64,000 nt of DNA, taken from positions 5,109,263 through 5,173,262 of the forward strand of contig CM073330.1 of NCBI GenBank assembly GCA_037043015.1, given 5' to 3'. Position numbers and translations under genes: made by a program. Shown piece after piece: positions 61,086 to 64,000 of the stretch. Under the pieces are notes generated by a model that was given only the letters and a program-made list of their open reading frames with translations, did not search any database and was not told the DNA's origin. Numbering within the stretch: the first letter of the stretch is position 1; the number at the start of each line of letters is the position of its first letter. Source of the stretch: Bryum argenteum. Its lineage: Eukaryota > Streptophyta > Bryopsida > Bryales > Bryaceae.

Positions 61086-63841
61086 TTACCTACGAGAAAA
61101 ATGGCTCTTCTGTGGAGAGCGGTTGGGAGGGGACTTCATCGCTTTAGTACGAGCAGGAGAGGGATTCTCCCTGTCTCCTCCATGGCCCCCCTTGCCAGGC
61201 AACTGTTGCCGAGGCGGGGACGTCCCTCGCTGCTGATCGTCACCTTCATTGCCTGGAGGTCGACTGACAGGCTCGCCACCACCACGACCGCTCGGGCCGC
61301 TTCGATCAGCTGCCGGCATCAAAGTAGGTGATTGCTGTCCGGATGGAGATTGCTGATTCGGAGATGGCGGCCGAGAGCAGTTGCTCTGGAACCCATCTGC
61401 TCCAGCAACATTACCATTTGGTCTGCCTACAGTCACTGAGCTTTTCGTGAAATTTGAATATCCTGACCTGCATATCCAACAAGAGAACACTTTCAAAACC
61501 TTGCACTACTTCTCATGCTCTCAAGTAGTTAAGCTCCTTCAGAAAGCTGACCTGTCTGCAAAGGAAAGTTGAGGTCGGGGTAGTAGGTTTTGCCTGGCTC
61601 CCCAAGAGCTAGGATCCTCCCAAGCGTTGAGAAGCGGAGCTCCATCGATGGGGACCGGACCACCTCCGATGTAAGAGCCTGCAGCGGTCGAGGAGGCTGT
61701 CATGTCCTTCGACATGTATTGGATCTTTTGAGCTGCTTGTACAGCAACCTTCGTAACTGGTTGATACATGGAGCGCTGGCTCCCTGCCAACGATGGAGCC
61801 TTGTTGAATACCCCCAAGCCACTTTGATGCAGATTCCCTGGCTGAGGCTTCATCTGGAGAGACGGAATCCCTGTAATCGGTGTACCCGAGGATGACAAAT
61901 ATGGAGATGCCATAGGAAACTGGTTCTTGAATGGTGTAGATCCAGAATTTGCACCACCCATCGAACTGTTGGAGGATACAGGAGTAGTAACCTCGCCAGG
62001 CCTGTTGGTCGACGTAAGGCAGGAATATGCCAGCCCACTTGTATTGGGTCGGTTGAATTGACTAAAACGGGATGAAGCTGGTCCCATTGGCAACTTTCCT
62101 AATTGAGCCTCGGTCAATTGCTGATTTAACCATCTGCGCTATGAAAACAGTACATCGTACTTAGGCACAAGATAGCATAATATATACTATAACTTATTTG
62201 ATTTTGACGATATGAGATCCAAGGAATGACTGGATGAAATGATAACATGAGGTGAAAGGATGAGCCACTTACTGGATCATTTGTTGGTTGGATTGCTGAA
62301 GGTTCTGAGCTTCATCTAGTTTGGAAGTGATCTCCTCCATCTAAACATAGATAACAGAGCCTTACGCATTAGAGATTATTGTAACCTTGAGAATGGAGCC
62401 AGTAACAAAAAATGACTAGTTTCTCAGAGCAATAAGGTTCTATTCTTCTTGAGCAATTTTTTTTGATTGCTCAGCATTCACCTTTTTCTTCTTCTCCTCC
62501 ACATCTGCTTTGATGGTTGTCAACTCAATCCGCAGAGTTGCATTCTCAGCGTCAGCCTTCTCAATAGCAGCCTGTCGTTCATTGAGCAGATTCTCCTGCT
62601 GACTTGCGACCTGGCCTTTCAACTTCACTTTTTGCTTCGAAGCGCGCAACTCAGTCTGTATGAACAAGAAATACACCATGTAAAAACTGTTCGTTGAGAA
62701 GGTTTAATTCTGGGTCGAGATTTCATAAATCCCAAGATACGAAGAATTCGTCTTGATCGTTTCGGACCTGAAGTTTCTCAATAATTTGATAGCACTTGCT
62801 AAGTTCGGTGGCATTAGCACTTGCTCGCTCCTCTGCACGGTCAGCTGTCGCCTGGGCCTCTTTCCGTGAGGCTTCTAATGCTGATCTGGAATTACACTCA
62901 CAGATGCCATTTTCAAAAACGTCCTCAGTACTTTCAAGTAGTGTGCCATTGTCCTCAACAGGCAACCTGATTAAGCCAAGAAACAACCTAGAGGAACACA
63001 CACGCTGAACCGCGTACCTTTGCAAAGTCTGAGCTTCAAGCTGCGCCGTCATCTTAGAAAGCGACTCATTTTTATCAGAAACCTGATTCGACACATACAA
63101 AGGGTGAAGGTCATCGCTCATCACACGACCATCCAATGTACAAAGATGTAGCAGTAAGATGACGAAGATTTACCTCCTGTTCTAAGGCACTCAAACGAAT
63201 GAGATGTCGGTTAGCTTCTCTTTCTGCTTCAGTCTTATATGTTTCCAGGTTACGTTTCTCCTTTTTTAGGCGGTCGCCTTCCTATATCAGAAAACCAAAA
63301 CCATAGTGCATTGAAGTGAATAAATGTGGAAGGATACAAGGTGAATGCATAGAAATAAAACAAGAATATGGTCTCAAGTCTTTCAATCTCTCTACAAAAC
63401 ACTCCAGCAGATTAATAGTCCTGAATTGTCACAGTCTTAAGAGAGCAAAAGCTCAAACAAGAAACACAACGTCTGAGTGGTTGTCATTTAAAATGATCGA
63501 ACTTACCTCGGTCTTGTCCTCCAGATTTCTTTCGAGAGAGTTGCACTTATTTTTGAGCTCTGTGATGATATTGTCAGTTGTATACTTCGCATCTAATAAC
63601 GAGCGCACCTGCACTTTCAGAAAACTTAAGAAATTAACCTCCCCTGCATACTTGAGCAATCACTGAGAAACAAGTACATCAGTAATTGGAACATCTTGGA
63701 GATAAATTGCCGAATAAGGACCTGTCTATCTAAATCAGAAGCTCGTAGTTGTTGTTGATCAATTTGCTGTCGGAGACGACTCTCCAATTCCGTGCGTTCC
63801 TTGTCAAGCCTATCCTTAAGTTCCGCTGTCTCTTGCATAAC
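61086..63841 (-). CDS. SAS6: SAS-6, centriole cartwheel protein (C-terminal part; gene continues beyond the window)
   Basis: Nine in-phase exons: 63722-63841, 63507-63608, 63174-63281, 63018-63082, 62768-62885, 62482-62655, 62273-62340, 61552-62133 and 61086-61467. They give a long coiled coil (ELKDRLDKERTELESRLRQQ through LRIELTTIKADVEEKKKK) and then the family's signature NQQMIQWLNQQLTEAQLGKL, which matches the ITWLNKELNE segment of SAS-6. SAS-6 dimers assemble into the nine-fold cartwheel that templates centrioles and basal bodies. The tail of about 320 residues is low complexity: Ser, Gly and Pro-rich, ending in RSPQKSHFSRR. The N-terminal head domain lies to the right of the window. In land plants the gene is expected only where sperm are flagellate. 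Confidence 0.92.
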
Positions 63842-64000
63842 CTATTTAAGAGAACAACGCACAAAATCAGCTCTTCGATTACGTTAGTTCACCAATTCCT
63901 TACAGGACAAAGACAGAGTTGGCATTCAGGTTATTCGTGCCATTAATTCCTAATCGATTTTCCCAATCTGTCTAACTCATGTGTCGAAAGTCATGTAAGA

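Overview
This window is nuclear DNA from a streptophyte, most likely a plant that still makes motile, centriole-bearing sperm: a bryophyte, lycophyte or fern, or a charophyte alga. The evidence is multi-exon genes with short GT-AG introns, plant-type telomere motifs (CCCTAAA), plant-like gene families, and SAS-6, the centriole cartwheel protein that seed plants other than cycads and Ginkgo lack. I cannot name the species.

Recognised genes, left to right: the 3' end of an unrecognised basic protein (2-163, +); a PPIL3/CYP18-1 cyclophilin (1467-3237, -); a VAP27-type VAP protein of ER contact sites (13733 to about 15457, -, first exon not found); a 24-exon paralogue of the DNA polymerase delta catalytic subunit (18584-25971, -); the ribosome-assembly factor PNO1/DIM2 (33360-34162, +); the GARP/EARP tether subunit VPS53 (36330-44879, -); the mitochondrial Rieske protein of complex III (46583-48485, -); a small unknown single-exon protein (49626-50039, +); an AYR1-like short-chain dehydrogenase (52382-54079, -); and the C-terminal part of SAS-6 (61086 to beyond 64000, -). 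For most of these I could follow exon by exon with splice phases that agree. They are ordinary housekeeping genes that happen to be neighbours, not a functional cluster.

The space between them is dense with mobile DNA. There is a complete-ended but decayed Tc1-like DNA transposon (31250-32850), a fossil Penelope-like retroelement next to telomere-like repeats (about 7071-9319), a tRNA-headed SINE family (copies near 11204, 29807, 50619 and 57869), CACTA-like short elements rich in AACGTTGC, a larger CACTA-like end with TGACG repeats (27250-29803), Stowaway-like hairpins, and at least four copies of a short element with TTAA at both borders and CCCCTAAACG-type ends, which look like non-autonomous piggyBac relatives.

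The most striking observation is the polymerase delta paralogue. Its reading frame is intact over about 1208 codons, yet all three exonuclease motifs are replaced, the DTDS of polymerase motif C reads QTDS, and the KKRY motif is altered. Palm motifs A and B and both C-terminal cysteine motifs are kept. This suggests a proofreading-dead, catalytically altered B-family polymerase under constraint.
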